A stretch of 64,000 nt of DNA from Liolophura sinensis (Eukaryota; Mollusca; Polyplacophora; Chitonida; Chitonidae), in contig NC_088298.1 of NCBI RefSeq assembly GCF_032854445.1, positions 15,055,504 to 15,119,503 on the forward strand, given 5' to 3'. Positions within the stretch are counted from its first letter, which is position 1; each line of letters opens with the position of its first letter. Of this stretch, positions 1 through 18,149 are shown in pieces. A program made the position numbers and the translations under genes. The notes under the pieces were generated by a model. That model saw only the letters and a program-made list of their open reading frames with translations. It did not search any database and was not told the origin of the DNA.

Positions 1-1
1 T

Positions 2-175
2 GATAAAGTCAGAGCAGAGAGTAGAATCCACAGGAAACCACGTGGGGAGATCAACACGTACATCAACGGGACAATCTATGTGACAAAGTACAATGTCACC
101 AGGCATTTGTCGTCAACATTAAGATTGTACGGGTGTGATAGCAAGGTGTTTGCTGTAACAATGACAAACATGTAG
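2..175 (+). CDS. possible 3'-terminal exon of an unrecognised gene (partial)
   Basis: A frame is open from the left edge of the window to a TAG at 173-175, about 57 codons. It is followed 15 bases later by AATAAA (191-196) and then a GT-rich stretch, which is the arrangement expected at a gene's 3' end with a very short UTR. The encoded tail has the stretches GEINTYINGTIYVTKYNVT and LYGCDSKVFAVTMTNM at its end. I do not recognise the family. The minus-strand KPNB1 gene must continue leftwards through this place as an intron, so this would be a nested gene on the opposite strand. It could also be a chance open frame. Confidence 0.35.
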   Translation, partial: DKVRAESRIHRKPRGEINTYINGTIYVTKYNVTRHLSSTLRLYGCDSKVFAVTMTNM

Positions 176-190
176 CATTGGTATTTCTTC

Positions 191-196
191 AATAAA
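191..196 (+). terminator. polyadenylation signal AATAAA
   Basis: AATAAA lies 15 bases after the stop of the open frame at 2-175 and is followed by GT-rich sequence around 225-240. It would end that plus-strand transcript. Confidence 0.35.
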
Positions 197-687
197 TGTG
201 ACTTTGCATTTATTAAGTACATGTTTTCCTGTGTCTTTGTGCATTGCTAAAAATTCATATATGTCCCATTGAAGATGGTCACCAACAATAAACGAAACGA
301 TTAAATGAGTTAATTATTATGGTTTTAAGGTTTGTGATGAATTTAATCGAGATATTCTTTATGCATTGATCAGCTAAACCTTGTTATCTCTACCTGTCAA
401 TGTGTCATTATTTAATGTCGTCGTGGATTGAGATTCCTGTCACATGTTCATACCCATTCACTGTGTACTTTAACTAAGACTACACGTATCTGAGGTCATA
501 TTTTTTCCTCATAACAGAAAGACAGGTACATGCGATTCATGTCTGCATAGCCCTCCTTAATTCACGACATGAGCGATATACTGTTCCCAAGAGACTCCCC
601 ATAGCAAACTGTACGAAGTGATTCACCACTCCCCTTCCATTTCCTTATTTCAAGGTCTGCGGATCAAAGCTGAAATTTCAGCCTGCA

Positions 688-1104
688 GCGTTCAATTTAG
701 GCTAGGTTTCGCTACAATTACACTCCGTCTAAAGCAGAAACGTTGAGGAAGCCCGCCACCCAACAATATGCTCCTCACATTACCGCTATTCCTCACTAGG
801 AGCAAAATATCTACCACTCACTCCCCTGAACAGGTCACCAGCCACCATGTTGTCACGTACACAAACCAACTTTCGTCCACAGAAGAGGATGCACCAAATG
901 TAAATTTCCCCGATTCGTGGATTGTGATTACGACAACACAATGGCCAGATACCTGTTCAGGTGAGCAAGTGGGAGGCATTTCGTTCCTAGTGCGGTATAG
1001 CAGCAGTGTGAGGATGTCATGATTAGGTGGTAGACTTCAATCCGCCATGTTTCTGCTTCATGCGGCCTGCAGTTATAGCCATGCCTAGCCTAAACTGAAA
1101 GGTG
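688..1104. mobile_element. foldback/MITE-like element with long imperfect terminal inverted repeats
   Basis: The left end near 690-745 and the reverse complement of the right end near 1045-1100 share TTCA[AG]TTTAGGCTAGG and, about 35 bases further in, AAGCAGAAAC. The inverted ends are about 55 bp and imperfect, and enclose about 300 bp with no recognisable gene; the 84-codon open frame inside has no family resemblance. It lies in the second intron of KPNB1 as inferred here. Confidence 0.4.
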
Positions 1105-1564
1105 CACAAACGAACTTCCAGCTTTGAACTGGGTAGCATTTGCAACTATGGTACAGTTGTGGATAGGTTCTTACTAATATCCTTTGTGCAGAGTATTTAA
1201 ATTACTGGAATGAACAAGATAATAAGATAACAAAAGGAGGTTAATAAAACCCTATGCAAATTGATTGACCAGTCAACACGTGCGAATGAACTCATTCATC
1301 GCGGGTCCCTGTTGTGTAGTCCGGTGAAATAATGAGCGTTTGTTTATTCGCACTCCAGGTGTCATTTCAGCGATGGAAACGTCTTCCTTATGTAATCGTA
1401 CTTGTACTTCCCACACTGTGTGTTACTGATATGCACGTGCACCTGATCGTGACCGACACAAACAAGTTATTTACAACTTCACCGGCGCAAGATTTTCCCA
1501 CAGGAGGCAGCCATCTTTGATCGGTGAAATGTACACACGAACTGCGCGGCGAAAATTCACTTAC

Positions 1565-1623
1565 CAAGTTTGTTTGTGCCAACTGTTCCAAGAAGCGCTG
1601 TGCTTCCTCTAGCTCGGCGGTCA
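1565..1623 (-). CDS. KPNB1: KPNB1 exon 2
   Basis: 59 bases between a poly-T/AAG acceptor and the donor TTG|GTAAGT. Phase 1 in, phase 0 out. Encodes TAELEEAQRFLEQLAQTNL. Confidence 0.85.
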
Positions 1624-1822
1624 CTTAAAAAAAAAATTAAAGGCAAGTGATTACATCCCGTCCGAAGAGATGACAAATACAACGGAAGTCTGCAAATTAG
1701 ACGAAATATTTGAAGAGATTCAAAGAACCGGCATGACATGTGCAATTTGACCACTGCGTAAACGCTCAAAATTTACCTGGAGAAACTGTCTTTTCTAAAA
1801 CCGCGATCAAGCTGACATCCAT
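1565..1822 (-). CDS. KPNB1: importin subunit beta-1, first two coding exons (partial gene)
   Basis: Nuclear import receptor that binds importin-alpha/NLS cargo, FG-nucleoporins and RanGTP. The joined exons read MDVSLIAVLEKTVSP, then V-T-A-ELEEAQRFLEQLAQTNL. This matches the N-terminal HEAT repeat of animal importin beta-1, whose known start has the same Glu-Lys-Thr-Val-Ser-Pro and LE-AQ-FLE pattern. Exon 1 ends in phase 1 at a GTAAAT donor; exon 2 starts after a T-rich tract plus AAG and ends in phase 0 at GTAAGT. The third exon (the rest of HEAT 1 onward) is not found down to base 1, so intron 2 exceeds 1.5 kb and the body of the gene is outside the window. The start codon is the first ATG of the exon. 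A retained gene fragment is the alternative. Confidence 0.85.
1777..1822 (-). CDS. KPNB1: KPNB1 exon 1 (coding part)
   Basis: 46 bases: ATG at 1822-1820, then 15 codons plus one base, donor CCAG|GTAAAT. Encodes MDVSLIAVLEKTVSP. Confidence 0.85.
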
Positions 1823-3804
1823 TTTTCTGCAGACGATGAACGGTTGTGCAAAAAGACTCCCAAATGAAGCGAAAATCGCCACTTTGGAAAAAAAAAATTA
1901 AATTTTAGCGTAAAATGTTATTCCCCAAACCCGTTTTCCTCTATCAGCTCCCCATGTGGGACGGCGGAGTAATATCCCTACACATCATCCTGCAACAGTC
2001 TTTCAAACCGATGCTTTACAACGACCTTAGCGATTGGTGTGAACCCCGGATGTAGACACATTTTTACGCACAGGTGACCAATAGAAAACGTGGGTTTTGA
2101 CTGATAGTACTACTTTTTCAATCATATGTTTTTGACTGTACGAAAAGCTGATATAATGTAATCTCGCGCACAGAAGGTGTGGTTTGATTATGTAATTGTA
2201 ATAAAAATAGTTGTTTGCATCAGCTGCTTTTGTTTTCGTGTTAATCATATGCTAGTCCTATGTAAGTATGATGCGTGATGCGGTCACGTCTTCTCTTTTC
2301 GCGCCACATTACAAACTAAATGAGAAAGGTCCATACCTCATAATATTATTTACAAAGTTAACAATTTGTTGTCGACTGATAACATAAATAGACGCGAATT
2401 CTTATTTGTTGGGAGCAGTTTCCGGATGTAGCTGTACTTCAAAGTTAAAAAACTTGATTAAAAAACTTGATTGCACCTTGCATTTGTTTTAGTTCTCCCC
2501 CCCCCCCATTGTAAATTTGTTTCTTTGTTTAGAATTCAATTTTAGTGATCTATTACTGAACTAAATCAATAAACAGCCATGTTAGTGTAAACTGCGCAAA
2601 TCTAAAGTTGATTGCTGTCCATAAATTCACTGTGACGGCGTAACTGTCAAACTGACATTTAACATATAAGCGCCATGTCCGACATTCGTATACCATTCGT
2701 AGTCCGTAAAGGGCGTTATAGGTCGATAATCGCAAGATCCATTTCCAAAACAACCTTTAACACTAGCTCCCAAAGACAAAGGTATGTAAGAAATTATGCA
2801 AATAGGAAATAAAGCCGGTAACACACAAGAGAGAAGCGGTCGTCAGTTTTCAATGATGCCGGGCAGACAGTGGATATTCCAGGCATGAATTCCATATCAA
2901 AGTTCAAATCCGGCACATTGCACATATCCCGCAGCATCGCAGTTAAAACAGCATTGTGAAGAGATTAAACATCTGAAGTTATTATTCATGTTGTAACCAC
3001 CATTTAAAAATGTAATGTGAGATTTGCTTTATTTAATCCAACATTTATATATATGTATGTGTTAAAAAAACCATCTTACTTCATATTTTTGTTTATTTAT
3101 AACTGAAATATCTTGCCCACATCGGCTTTCATCATTACACGTGCTCACAGTTTTCTTTGCTTCGTGCATGATTTAAATAACCTAATTGGCAATTATATTA
3201 TATTAAAATGGCGTGAAAAAGAAAGAAAAGGGTAACCGCAGTGAAATTACTGACAGGGATAAAATCAAAAGTAAACAATGAAGGAACAACCCGAGCGTTC
3301 ACAATGTTACAAAGTCGTTGGAGTTATCTACCCTTTGAATAGGGAGCTAACCTGTAGATGGCGCTATTCTCTGCTTTAGCACACTGACCTCGCGCAGTAG
3401 AACAGATGTTATATCGAAGTTTATCGAAATTCTACCGTTTTTCGTTCACTTACACACAAATTCGGTAGTTCTCTGATTTTAGTTGGGTCATCTCGTCAAC
3501 AAGGCCAAGTTTTGAGTTAAACAAGTTAAAGATAGCGCTCTGGACATCTTCTAAAAACCATCCTCCGCGTTGTTTCGCGATCGAGAAAGAAGGATGAAAA
3601 TCGGCACAAATGTGTGACCTCATTTTATGACTAGCGGGAAATACAAAAAGAAAACATTCCTAAGATTGATGAACGAGGTAGTTCATCGTCTTACATTTTC
3701 ATTATCTAGCGAAATAGTGTAAAATTTAAAATGGTTCATATATGGAAGCTAACTTTATGAGAAGAAAAAATAATAACTCAGTGTGCTAGACAAAATAGAA
3801 AATT
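1823..3804. promoter_or_regulatory. divergent upstream region between KPNB1 and SOSS-B
   Basis: About 2 kb between the start codons of two divergently transcribed housekeeping-type genes. No convincing coding exon or dispersed repeat seen; it holds a C9 run near 2500 and AT-rich sequence. It should contain both 5' UTRs and core promoters; I could not place transcription starts. Confidence 0.4.
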
Positions 3805-10069
<6,265 letters not shown>

Positions 10070-12051
10070 CAGAGGATTAGGACATAGCATTTTCAGGGGT
10101 ACAGAAGTAATTGTCTGCAGTTAAGAAAATATCAATACCCACAAGAACTAACCAGCTGTGGCAGAGCGCACTAAAGTGTGCTGCTATAGTTGAGGTGATC
10201 ATGTGGTAGGGTCACTTTTGGTAAAATCAGATGGTTATGTTATTGAACATACCTGCATGCACTGTAAGGCCTCGATGTAGTGTGTTGCCTGCCCAGTTGT
10301 CATGACCCATGCAAACTCAATTGATCGAGGGTACCTGGTTGGGTCAGTCTGCTAAACTGTCGTTTTCACATAAGCATTCTAAAGTACAACCAGTCCTTCT
10401 TCCTTCAGCAGGCCTACGTTGAGATCTCATCATGGGGATATATATGGCCCATTAATTTTGTTTCTGTTGTACTTCTTTCAAAAGTCTGTTGGTAAGGTCA
10501 CAATCACGTGCAAGCATAATGTAAGACAATCAGCTGTGTTGTTGTTGTTGTCAAACTGGTAGACACAGCCATCTTGTGACTACTTTGTGTAAATCACATT
10601 CACTGATATGTTTTTCATGATTCATTGCACCTGCAATTGTAAGGCTCTGCTTTGAAGCCAGGATTGTGAATATTTGATTGGCGACTATCAAAAATGCTGC
10701 CCAAGTTTGGTGGTTAATATTCCTGCGGCAGTAGTCTGTAACTGCATGTGAAAGTTGTCTTACCCTAATTATTATATTTTAAAGGACAGATATTGGTGGT
10801 CTGAAAGCACAAAAATTACCCTTCTCTCAGGTTTTGGGGAAAAGAAAAGATACGTAAAATGTTGTTCATCACTGTGTGAGAAAAGAGAAACTGTGTATTT
10901 CTGTTACAGGTTAAATTCATACTGGCTATAAATAGAACTAGGGGAATTTCGGTAGCCGCGTCTATAGGAGTCCTCACAGGAGTGTGAGGGGACCAGGCAG
11001 AGAGATATCACAGGCAGGAGTACAGCTTTCCTTGGGTTGGCTGCAGTTTTGCGTCCGGTGGTTTGTGATGTACATGTGCGTGGCTCAGAGATGCAGCTTG
11101 CAGGGGACACTGAATATTTCCTCCATGGATAAATTGACTGCTGAAGTATAAGCAGGCATGGGAATTTTCCTCCTGTTGCCAGAGTGCTTAGACTAAGTCG
11201 TCACTCTTCACCCAGAACCTGAGAAAATTCTCAGATTCAGCCTATTGGAAACCATCAACTTAGACCAATATGGATTTCATTGTGCCTGATTTCTTTTGGA
11301 TGAATGAATTTAGGTTTACGCAATCAATGTTGTGACAGAAACCTGTAGTTTATAGTACCCAGTAAGTTTTACAGTACAAGACCGACTACTACAGAAGCAG
11401 TGAGTTTTCTTTAGCTTTTCTCATAAGTCGTATCCTCTGTGCAATAATTGGGTGGTATTACCTAGGCTTTACGCCGTACCAATTCGGAGGGGATAAAAAT
11501 CACCATATTTGTCGAAAAATGTGGATTAGCCTGACAAGCTTTCATGTTGAAGACATATTTCGATGATGGGAAAATCTGGAAAAACTGTAAAAATCACAAA
11601 AACTGGGAGATCAGACAAAAGAGAAAGGTGGATCTTCAGTTTTAGTTTTATTACATTTTTGGATTAAGCTCACCCATAAAAAAAAACAAAATAAAATTGA
11701 TGTCACCTTTTTTCCGAAAAGAAAAGTGAAAGTGGCCAGTGTGATCCACTTGTGCTCATTATTTAAAGGCAAATGTATTGTGCTTGTTATTCAATGCTAT
11801 TATGTAGGTGTTTTTGTAGATCTCTACACACCTAGATTTACTAAAAGTTTTCCTCAATTTAGCAGCTTTGACTTATAATTACATCTTCAGGAATGGCAAG
11901 TTTTCTTTTTTTATTGCCACAGTGCAAAGTGATGAAATTGCCTTCATTTTCAAACATGTCGAAAAGCCTCCAAACCCTCTGTTTCCATTGCCCCGTGAGA
12001 TCCAGTTTTAATCCCTTATATTTTGCATAGTGGGAATGAATTGATTTAGCC

Positions 12052-12057
12052 AATAAA
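12052..12057 (+). terminator. NABP2: candidate polyadenylation signal of SOSS-B
   Basis: First AATAAA downstream of the stop codon on the plus strand, about 2 kb away. Placement uncertain. Confidence 0.35.
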
Positions 12058-12145
12058 TAATTAGCCTTAGGCCAAAATTAACAAATTAAGAGGATGTTGT
12101 TACGTTCAGGTTGCTTTCTTTCTTTGTTGTTCACCCACCTCTCAG

Positions 12146-12320
12146 ATGTTCCAAGTCCAGCTCATGCTGGCTTCCTGTCCTCTCTGGCTGTAAGTGGGAA
12201 GGTCTGGCCGCAACCTGTGGATGGTTGTGGATTTCCTCCCACCATAATGCTGGCCACCATCACATAAGTGAAATACTCTTGAGTACAGCGTAAAACACCG
12301 ATGAAATGAGTAAATAAAAA
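12146..12320 (+). mobile_element. SINE, 5'-truncated
   Basis: Body and tail only, beginning at CAAGTCCAGCTCATGCTGG. Confidence 0.8.
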
Positions 12321-12408
12321 AAATCTCAAACGTTTATTGCGAAAAGCAGATTTTTCAACGAATTGACATGTATGTACATGTATAACCTCTGTCACATGCC
12401 CAAAACAG

Positions 12409-12673
12409 GGGCCTCCGTGGCTCAGTTTGTTAGTGCTCTAGCACAGCGCAATGACTCGCGAGTATCTCACCAATGCAGTCGCTGTGGGTTCGTCCAGTTC
12501 ATGCTGGCTCTCTCTCCAGCCATAAGTGGGAAGGTCCGCCAGTAACCCATGGATGGTCGTTGGTTTTCCCCGGGCTATGCCCGATTTCCTCGCACCATAA
12601 TACAGGTCGCCGTCGTATGTGGTATATTATTGAGTATGGCGTAAAACACCAATCAAATAAATAATAAATAAAT
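12409..12673 (+). mobile_element. SINE, full length
   Basis: Head to tail, flanked by a perfect 13-bp duplication ATGCCCAAAACAG at 12396-12408 and 12674-12686. Confidence 0.9.
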
Positions 12674-13564
12674 ATGCCCAAAACAGGAATCTAATCTCCC
12701 TGAATTTAACTTGTGCTAGCATGTTGTCATGTGGGGATCATTGTCCTATTATATAATCAATAATTTAAGTCAAGTGTTTAAGTGATTTTCTTGCTTTCCA
12801 TCAATAAAATTTTTCTTCAAAGATGCCCATATCGGACAATAGTATCCTGAAAACATGCGAAAAACCAATGATGTGTCGTCAGACTTTAGAAAGTTTCCAT
12901 GTAATTAAAGGTACAAGGGATTACATGACGATGACACACTGTGTCAGTTTAATACGTGCAGGGTATATGCTGTGGAAATGGAACTCTGTCAAGCATGAGC
13001 TTGCGATAATAAAAAAAATAAACATTCAGTTTGTTTCATTTGTCAAGGTCATTTGGAATATAAAAATGTGAGTCATGTGGAAGTCATGAACTTTCAAAGA
13101 AGTATATTACATAATTACACCTCGTAAAGATTTATCGTTGGATTGGATAATATCACGCCAAGTGGGGTTCAGCAGGTTGTGATGTTGCACGCTGTGACAT
13201 GAAAGAAACATGCAATGTAGCATGCAAAACCTGCTAGGTCACATTTAGTTTTGGTCGCTTCTTAGGTTGTCTCCCCTTTTTGTTGTATTACTTCACATCT
13301 GTCATCTGCTTTGACAGTGGCTGTTTTGACAGTTCCTACTTCCCTACCCTAACCCATTTACATATGGAAACATAAATAAAGTTTTGAGTGATGGGTTATG
13401 TGGCATAATAAAACAGATACTGCATGTTTCAGAGTGGAACATCAGAACATCACCTGTCTCGAGGAAATCACAAGGTTTCACTCTGAAACCTGCAATAATT
13501 GTATAATGTGTTAATCAGTCGGGTCATTGATCTTCGCATGTGGAGGAGGGCTTTTTAAAAATTC

Positions 13565-13955
13565 ATCAGGTGGACCCCTAAGAATGCAGGTTCATCAGGA
13601 GCCCCCATAAGTATGCTGGTTCATCTGGAACACCCTTATGTATGTTGGTTCATTTGTGAGACCCCTAAGTATGATGGTTCATTTGGGAGACCCCTAAGTA
13701 TGATGGTTCATTTGGGAGACCCCTAAGTATGATGGTTCATTTGGGAGACCCCTAAGTATGATGGTTCATTTGGGAGACCCCTAAGTATGATGGTTCATTT
13801 GTGCGACCCCTAAGTACGATGGTTCATTTGTGCGACCCCTAAGTATGATGGTTCATTTGGGAGACCCCTAAGTATGATGGTTCCTTTTGGGGATCCCCAG
13901 GTAAGGGAGCTAATTTGGGGGTCCCTATGCTGGCTCATTTAGGGGATTCCATATG
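13565..13955. repeat. 29-bp minisatellite, about 13 copies
   Basis: Unit GGGAGACCCCTAAGTATGAT plus GGTTCATTT. The centre is nearly perfect and both edges are degenerate. It lies between the converging 3' ends of SOSS-B and EGFR. Confidence 0.9.
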
Positions 13956-14002
13956 ATGAAAGACAAAAACAAAGACCAACAAGTAAACATTATCAATGAT
14001 GT

Positions 14003-14008
14003 TTTATT
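14003..14008 (-). terminator. EGFR: candidate polyadenylation signal of EGFR (AATAAA on minus strand)
   Basis: TTTATT on plus is AATAAA on minus, followed in the minus direction by a GT-rich element (TTGTTGGTCTTTGTTTTTG). Nearer alternatives are at 17480-17485 and 17883-17888. If used, the 3' UTR would be about 6.5 kb. Confidence 0.35.
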
Positions 14009-15119
14009 GTTTCAACTCTAAAACACAATGTGCTACATAGTTTTACATTGTGTAACATGACAGTATTGTGATATAGCTGCATATCACTAGCACAATGGGG
14101 ATCAATATAGGTGGATGGATGTGACTGGCTATATAGTAAAACAGCGCTTGTTTCCCATCCAAAAACAACATTAAAACTGCTGTTGTTGGAAATTTCTAAA
14201 CAGCTGTACATCATGAAAAACAAAGCTTTTTCTGGAAAACCGGTATGTTGGTCTAGGCAGAAGTGACATCTATTTTTATGTCACAAAGCAAATACATTAG
14301 CATAATCAACTACAGTGTAGTTAATAACTTTTTAAGAATTCAAATCAAAAACATGTTTTGATACCAGTTGTTGTATGCAAACTACTTCCAAGCAGAACAA
14401 TGTATGACTATGGCATAAAACACCTTTACAAAAAAACATATCATCAGTTTGTACAAAAGGTAAATATGTAATATGAGAAAATTTGATTGAATTGATGTAG
14501 ATTTGACAAAAAAAATTGATTCTGAAGGAAAATATTATTGGACATCATCCTTTCATCAAATTTCAGGCCTATACCAGCCAGCTAACATCACAACGTACCG
14601 GTAATTATTTTGAGGTGGAAAAAAAAAACGAAAATATATGGAATTGGACAATTCTTTTTTTCCACATCACTATTAAAACCCTTGACATTTTTAGTCACTA
14701 AATATATTTCATATTAAGAAACATTTAACAAGGATATGTCGTATGTGTGCATGTTTTCAAACAAAGTAAAGGATAATTCCTAACCAAATATATGGCTTTA
14801 CTGCATGTTATTCTCAACACTGTCCACACATCTATAATTCAAGGTACTGAACCTGCAATAATATTGCATAGATTGTTAAAATCCTGCAAGAATGAATACA
14901 ATCAGAATTCTGCTTTAAGAATCATCATTGTCTCAAAACATGAAATATCAAGCTCAGTAGAGAGTTTCTATTTTCACTTACTTGTCTCATAATGTATTCA
15001 CTTAATTGTCTCTTAAAGTATTTATTAATTTGTCTCGTAACATATTAACTGGTCTAATGAAATGTCGCATCCTGTGCAAATGAATAGAATAAACTTCAAC
15101 AAAGCCTTGACTTTCCTGC

Positions 15120-15600
15120 ATATGGATACACCCCTTTTGCCTACACATCCACTGTATAATATACTTGATAAAGCATTCCATATCAAATCACCATGGATAA
15201 AATCCTTGACAATTTATACATATTCCTTACAAGCATGGATAAAATCATGCATAAAATCATGGATAAAATCATGGATAAAATCCAGGTAAAGCATCTGTAT
15301 CACCCCAGCATGGATAAAATCACTGATAGAGTATATCCACATCAAACCACTGTGGATATAATGTGAGAAAATCATGTATCCATATCAATCCACTGTGGAT
15401 ATAATCTGTGACAAATTATCCATATCATGTCAGCATGGATAAATGATATGGATAATTTGTTCACGTAAAGTATCCATGCCAAACCAACATGGATACAATG
15501 TTTGACAATCAAGTATCCATATCAAAGCAATGTGGGTAAAATCCTTGACCAAATATCCACACAATAACAACATGGATGACATTTCTGAAGTAGTATCGAT
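15120..15600. repeat. degenerate ~40-50-bp repeat with TGGATAAAATC core
   Basis: Repeated phrases TATCCATATCAAA, CATGGATAAAATC and CTTGACAA at irregular spacing, with a tight 12-bp run ATGGATAAAATC x4 around 15236-15288. Confidence 0.7.
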
Positions 15601-18149
15601 GCCAAAAAACTTGGGACAAAACCCTTAACAGGTACCTGTAGTGTGCGATTCTCAACCAATCTGTAAATCATGCAAAGAATAAAGGTAGCTTTGTCAAAAG
15701 TCAAAATGTATAATGTCAAATATGAGTAGAACCTTAAAACAGATAAACAGTACAGATTGAAGCTGAATTAAAACATTTGATTTACCCTAGCTAAAATCTC
15801 CCAGCTGAAGATGAATGCAGGACTGAAATGGCTAGGCTAAACTTCTGTTCTTATTTTAAATGTTTCTTCTTTAGAGTGTGAAAAACAGTTTCACAAATCA
15901 TGCAGAAAAAAATGCCTTCAAGTGATTGCGCTACAATTCACCCATAACACACCTTGCCAATGAGCCAGGAACTGAAGTTGCATCTGTAGATAAATTTCAT
16001 CTTTAAAGAGAAATTTGAAAATTGCCACGTGAGGATTTCAAAGAACGCAAATTCCAAGCAATTTTCCTACTTTAATGCAGGCAGCTTTTCTGAGTATCAT
16101 TAAAAGTTTACAGAAAAAAGTTGAGATACATAATTTTGTAAAAAAATCATAAATTTTGGTATATAGCAACAACAAAGAAAATGGGTACAATATAAGTTCT
16201 GTTGTAAACTGGTTCACATGCATGCAAATGAAACGAGCAAAATGTAATAAATTGAAATTTTATGATTTCTGAAACGACGATTGTAACCTTTAGTCTGTAT
16301 CACACTTAAGACTGATTTGTTCCCGCGTCTGCAAACAAACAAAAAAAAAAAAGTCCCCTGATACAAGTGAAACAAATAGTGAGCACAGGATTCTAACACT
16401 ATATAATATGAACAATTTTAATGCATTTAAGCATTTTTAAAAAAAAAAATGGACTGCAGTTTTCAATAAATTCATTTCGTAAACTATTTGTTTTCAGGGC
16501 TGGAGGTCGTTTACAGGTTGACATGGCTTTTAATTCATACAGGCTTATGTACAAAGCTTGCGCAATGCCTTCTAATATCACTGCAACATCTGGACTGAGC
16601 TATTGTGCAATTTATCCCTGGTATCAACTTAACCTAACATTTGGTGAAAATCTGAAACACACAAGACTTGGTTAAGCTATGTGACGCTTTCTGAAACATT
16701 TAACTGAGAAAAGATCAACATCAAAATACCAACAAAACATGTGTTCTATGACAGAATCGACATATAATTTTACTGAACCAAATTAGATGATGTGTAATAA
16801 TATCAAGAATGCTATTATCACATCTTTGTTGGTTGGCAAACTGCAAATAACGGCCATGAAAAATCAGTAACACATAGTGTACCTATTAATTCCCATGTCA
16901 TCTGAGCAGTCTGAAAGCTACGAGGCAATATGAATTTACACATATCATAAATTTTTAATTGAAAACAAAATACTGAACATTAAGAATTCCGATTGTCAAG
17001 TCGATTCAGAATTAATATAGTGAAATTTTCAAATGTCGGCTAAACTCCTCGAGTTATTTAGTTGTGTACTTAAAACAAATGTATCAAGACTATTAAGCAA
17101 TGGTATAAAGATTTTAGCACAAATTTCAAATGTGCCAAACTTTTTTCAGGGCCTGTGTTTTAACATTCTTTCGCTTATCATTTATGGGATGGACTTGAAC
17201 AGTGGCACAAAAATTAAGTGAAAATAGCATGGGCCAAACAACAAAACACACTATCCAGTCTACGACTACCTGCGCTGCACATTTTGTACAAAGGACCTCC
17301 ATCTTAAACACATGTGTCTAACATTTTGCATAGTTTATGGTTGGCATGGTGATGATCACATGATGGTGTATGGACAAGATGATTGGTTAGTAACATTACT
17401 GTATTTGTGATGAAAGAGCAGTAACGACTGGTGGGAAGGCAGGCTTATGGTGATCGCCATGGCAATGAATCAGGCCATGGCTTTATTCAACAATAAAATC
17501 TTCATTATGCAAACAATATTCTTAATATTGAACAAGACAAATCCAGTTTTTGTTTCACTTACATATACATCTATGGGCAAACTGAACCTGAAAGTACTGT
17601 ACACGTGATTATTTTGCCTAAAAGTTCCATTTAAAAACAGATAAAAGCACACAAAAATGACAATTTAAAAAATAACAAAAAAAAAAAACATGGCTGCCTA
17701 AAACATGACATCTATGTACACTAAAACTTATCCTTATTCATACATCGCTATTAAAATTTCATCATCCATAAATCGCCCCGCAAAAATAATAAAAATCAAA
17801 CAGCCTAATCGTATTCACCAATTGCTAATCAGAGCCAATGGTTAACACAGCATATTGTTCATTAATCATGGCAACTGTTTGTTTATTAACTTTCCAATTA
17901 CCCCTCTCACTGTCACTGTCTGGACACCACATGATGATCACTGATAAAACTCGACACTAACAAGAACACCACTGTGGACACCTCGTTTCAAATGTCTTTC
18001 AGGTGAACATATTTAAATCTCCTTTTCATTGTATCACATACGTGTACTGAAACATACATGTGCATCTTCGGTCTTCGGACCACTTTTAAATCAGTAACTT
18101 TGAAGTGAATGACTTCAAATCTCTAAAATTATGAGGCCAAATCTGAGAT

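Larger units (their letters stand above)
10070..13560 (+). other. SOSS-B 3' UTR and intergenic region
   Basis: No coding exon recognised. An AATAAA at 12052-12057 is one candidate end of the SOSS-B transcript (2 kb UTR); others lie near 12804 and 13375. Holds two SINE copies. Confidence 0.5.

Noticed and set aside
13565-13955. CRISPR-like regular repeats
   Set aside because: Units abut head to tail with no unique spacers, and the genome is animal.
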